Source: Talinum fruticosum (taxonomy: Eukaryota > Streptophyta > Magnoliopsida > Caryophyllales > Talinaceae). From it: DNA of 64,000 bases. The notes beneath the pieces are model-generated. The model made no database searches. It worked only from the letters and a program-made list of their open reading frames with translations, and had not been told where the DNA came from. The position numbers and the translations under genes are program-made. Below, piece by piece: positions 62,127 through 64,000 of this stretch. Location: NCBI GenBank assembly GCA_021018815.1, contig JAITYX010000030.1, positions 5,355,501-5,419,500 on the forward strand. Reading direction: 5' to 3'. Each line of letters begins with the position of its first letter. Within the stretch, counting starts at the first letter, position 1.

Positions 62127-64000
62127 ATGGGGTGTACGGTCTCGAACTTGGCGGCGAGGTTTGCCTTCTTCCCGCCATCTCCGGCGACGTACGAGGTGAA
62201 GAAGAGGGAATCCGACGGGAAGTTTGTGGCTGTTTCGACGCCGGCGGCGGTGCCGATCCCTCAGGGGACGACCCCCTCTTGAATGTTCATGTGATTGAGA
62301 CAAAAGAGGAAACAAAATTGTGGCTTTTTACTTGCGAAACCCTTATGCTAGGCTCACCCTGCTTTACTCCCATGCCAATGCCGCTGATCTTGGCCACCTT
62401 TATGATCTCTTTGTCCAGCTCAAAATCAACCTAAGAGTTAATCTTATGGGGTCATCTCTCTCTCTTACATGTTCTGTTTTGTTCTGTTTTAGATTATAGG
62501 TGGTTGATTTCTAGGTTTAATCAGTAAGACTCGTTCATCTTCTATTTTAATTGAATCAAGTGGTTAAATTTGCATTTTGTGCTTTTTTGGTGATAGGGAT
62601 TGGTTTTACTTTCTGTAAATCCAGTCACCATAAAGCTCTGTTTCAAGTTGGCCGTAGTTTCTGGGTAGAAAGCTTTTGATTCACACTCTATTGGGTGCAT
62701 GAATTTTAAAGCGAATGACAATTGACAAACCCCCCAAAAAAAAAAAATCTTACAGAGAATAACACTTGGATAAAGAAATTGTAGAAAGTTCTGTTCCAAT
62801 CCTTAATTTGGCTGCTACCGGCTTACACTTTTCAAGCTCTGCCTTTTTCTTTTTAAAAAATTGCTAGGTTCAAGTTCTGCTTTTGATGTTCTTCATTTTC
62901 GAGAAGTTTTTTCTGTGTGGGTAGAGTTCTTGGGAGGTGGGGCAGAAAATAGGGAATTTAAGAATCTGTCTTAGGCTTTCGCGCATCTGGGATATCGTGG
63001 GATTTTGTGTTGGGGCTTCGACAAATTTAATTTTTTCCCTTGGGGAGTGATAATTTTCTCTCTTTAACAGTGGCGGAATGTAGTTCTTTTACTCGGATTT
63101 TTGCTTTTGTTTTGCCATTTCAATCAAGCTTTGCAATTAAGCAATTAAGGGGTGAAATTGCTACACGAGACTCCTCATATCTAACTTATGGGAATTCTCG
63201 GGGTATAGATTTGGATTTTGCATTCAAAAGTTAATCTTCAGTAATTATTTTTTCCAAATTTCCTTACACATGTGATGATGGGCCTTTTTAGATGTGATTT
63301 TGGATTTTCCTCGAGTCTAATAGGTCCATAGCACACCAGACACCCGAGTCATTTGTTTTGGGGACAGAAATGATTGATTTTAAGTAGGTCTTCGTATGTA
63401 GCTTTTATGGAATTTTGGGGTGGATCAAGTTTGCATCTACGGAAATTCGCATTGGTTCTTGTTCAAATTTGGACATTTGGAGCTACGGTTTGGCCAAATA
63501 ATTTTGATTGAAAGTACAAGAAATAGTGTTATTTGTTAGGGAAATTCAAATTGGATGGTTAGGTTTAGGTCATTTTGGGTTCTGGTGAAGAGTTGCTTGG
63601 CCCGTTTCAGGTCATAATCTGTCAGTTTGGATAATTCTGAATGGGTAATCGGGTATGGATTAACTTTGAAGGTTCAGTTAATGGTTGCACAACTATTGGC
63701 CTCACTTCAACACTTAATTTAGGGCCATAAAGAACTAATTTTTACAGTTAAAATGGTGCGTTGTGTATTTTGAGTCTTGACCAAGGTTACTCTTTTGTGT
63801 GGGGAAGTTTACTTCTTTCTCTGTGAATGTGCAGGTATGACTACTCTGGTTATGGTGCATCCACTGGTCAGGTAGGCCATTGTTTCATTAACATAAGCCC
63901 TGGTTTCCCAATTCTTGAAGCCTCGTAGAAGCGTTGCAAAACTTCATGGTCCATCTGAAGGGCACCCCTTTAAGTTTCTATTCATTTTGAGAAACCTCAT
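62127..64000 (+). CDS. ABHD17-like alpha/beta-hydrolase, 5' part only; exon 1 frameshifted
   Basis: Exons within the window are 62127-62450 and 63835-63871; the rest lies beyond the end. The start [19 protein letters not shown], the stretch [20 protein letters not shown] and the block [12 protein letters not shown] are characteristic of plant ABHD17-type serine hydrolases, whose animal relatives remove palmitate from membrane proteins. The Met-Gly-Cys start suggests lipid attachment and a membrane location. The catalytic Ser, Asp and His are not in the window. The frame must change twice in exon 1, at a G run (62264-62267) and an A run (62314-62317). Each change fits loss of one base, after which every segment matches the family. 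The donor at 62451 (GTCATC) is weak, but its position matches the usual intron site after NLMG. Sequence error is more likely than a pseudogene. Confidence 0.88.

Noticed and set aside
63040..63234. 64-residue frame between ABHD17 exons
   Set aside because: It sits inside the intron defined by two family-matching exons and resembles no known protein.
1..64000. CRISPR arrays, bacterial operons, organelle or viral insertions
   Set aside because: No direct repeat-spacer arrays, bacterial-type gene clusters, or stretches recognisable as plastid, mitochondrial or pararetroviral DNA were seen; this is ordinary plant nuclear sequence.

Overview
This is a plant nuclear genomic window, from a eudicot judging by gene content and intron style. 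It is AT-rich and gene-poor: four protein-coding genes with spliced, eudicot-like structures and two tRNA genes lie among degenerate transposon remnants, MITEs and microsatellites. The species cannot be named from the sequence.

Layout. 1-5764 (+) holds a six-exon KANADI2-like GARP transcription factor. Its first exon carries apparent single-base losses in short homopolymers. 5765-18201 is transposon-rich: two short, minus-strand Ty1-copia-type LTR elements (7726-10417 and 15403-18201) encode only gag and the start of protease, and the second abuts a truncated LTR. 18202-35654 is intergenic. It contains MITEs of at least three kinds (Stowaway-like, hAT-like, and a family built from a 10-bp periodic motif), a 92-bp ATT microsatellite, long TA tracts, and a 1.5-kb element with 40-bp terminal inverted repeats (29915-31427). 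A tRNA-Ala(AGC) gene lies at 35655-35727. 36133-38863 (-) is a complete seven-exon tyrosine-aminotransferase-family gene. 43689-55795 (+) is a complete twelve-exon plastidial glycerol-3-phosphate acyltransferase gene with large introns. Its first intron holds a 309-bp near-perfect foldback. A second, identical tRNA-Ala gene lies at 57536-57608. 62127 to the window end (+) is the 5' part of an ABHD17-like alpha/beta-hydrolase gene, also with apparent homopolymer base losses.

The four genes have unrelated roles (organ polarity, amino-acid metabolism, plastid lipid synthesis, probable depalmitoylation), so no operon or pathway cluster is implied. The observations most worth checking are the GPAT intronic hairpin, the twin gag/protease-only LTR elements, the 10-bp periodic MITE family, and the homopolymer frameshifts in two otherwise well-conserved genes. 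The frameshifts look more like assembly indels than real gene death.
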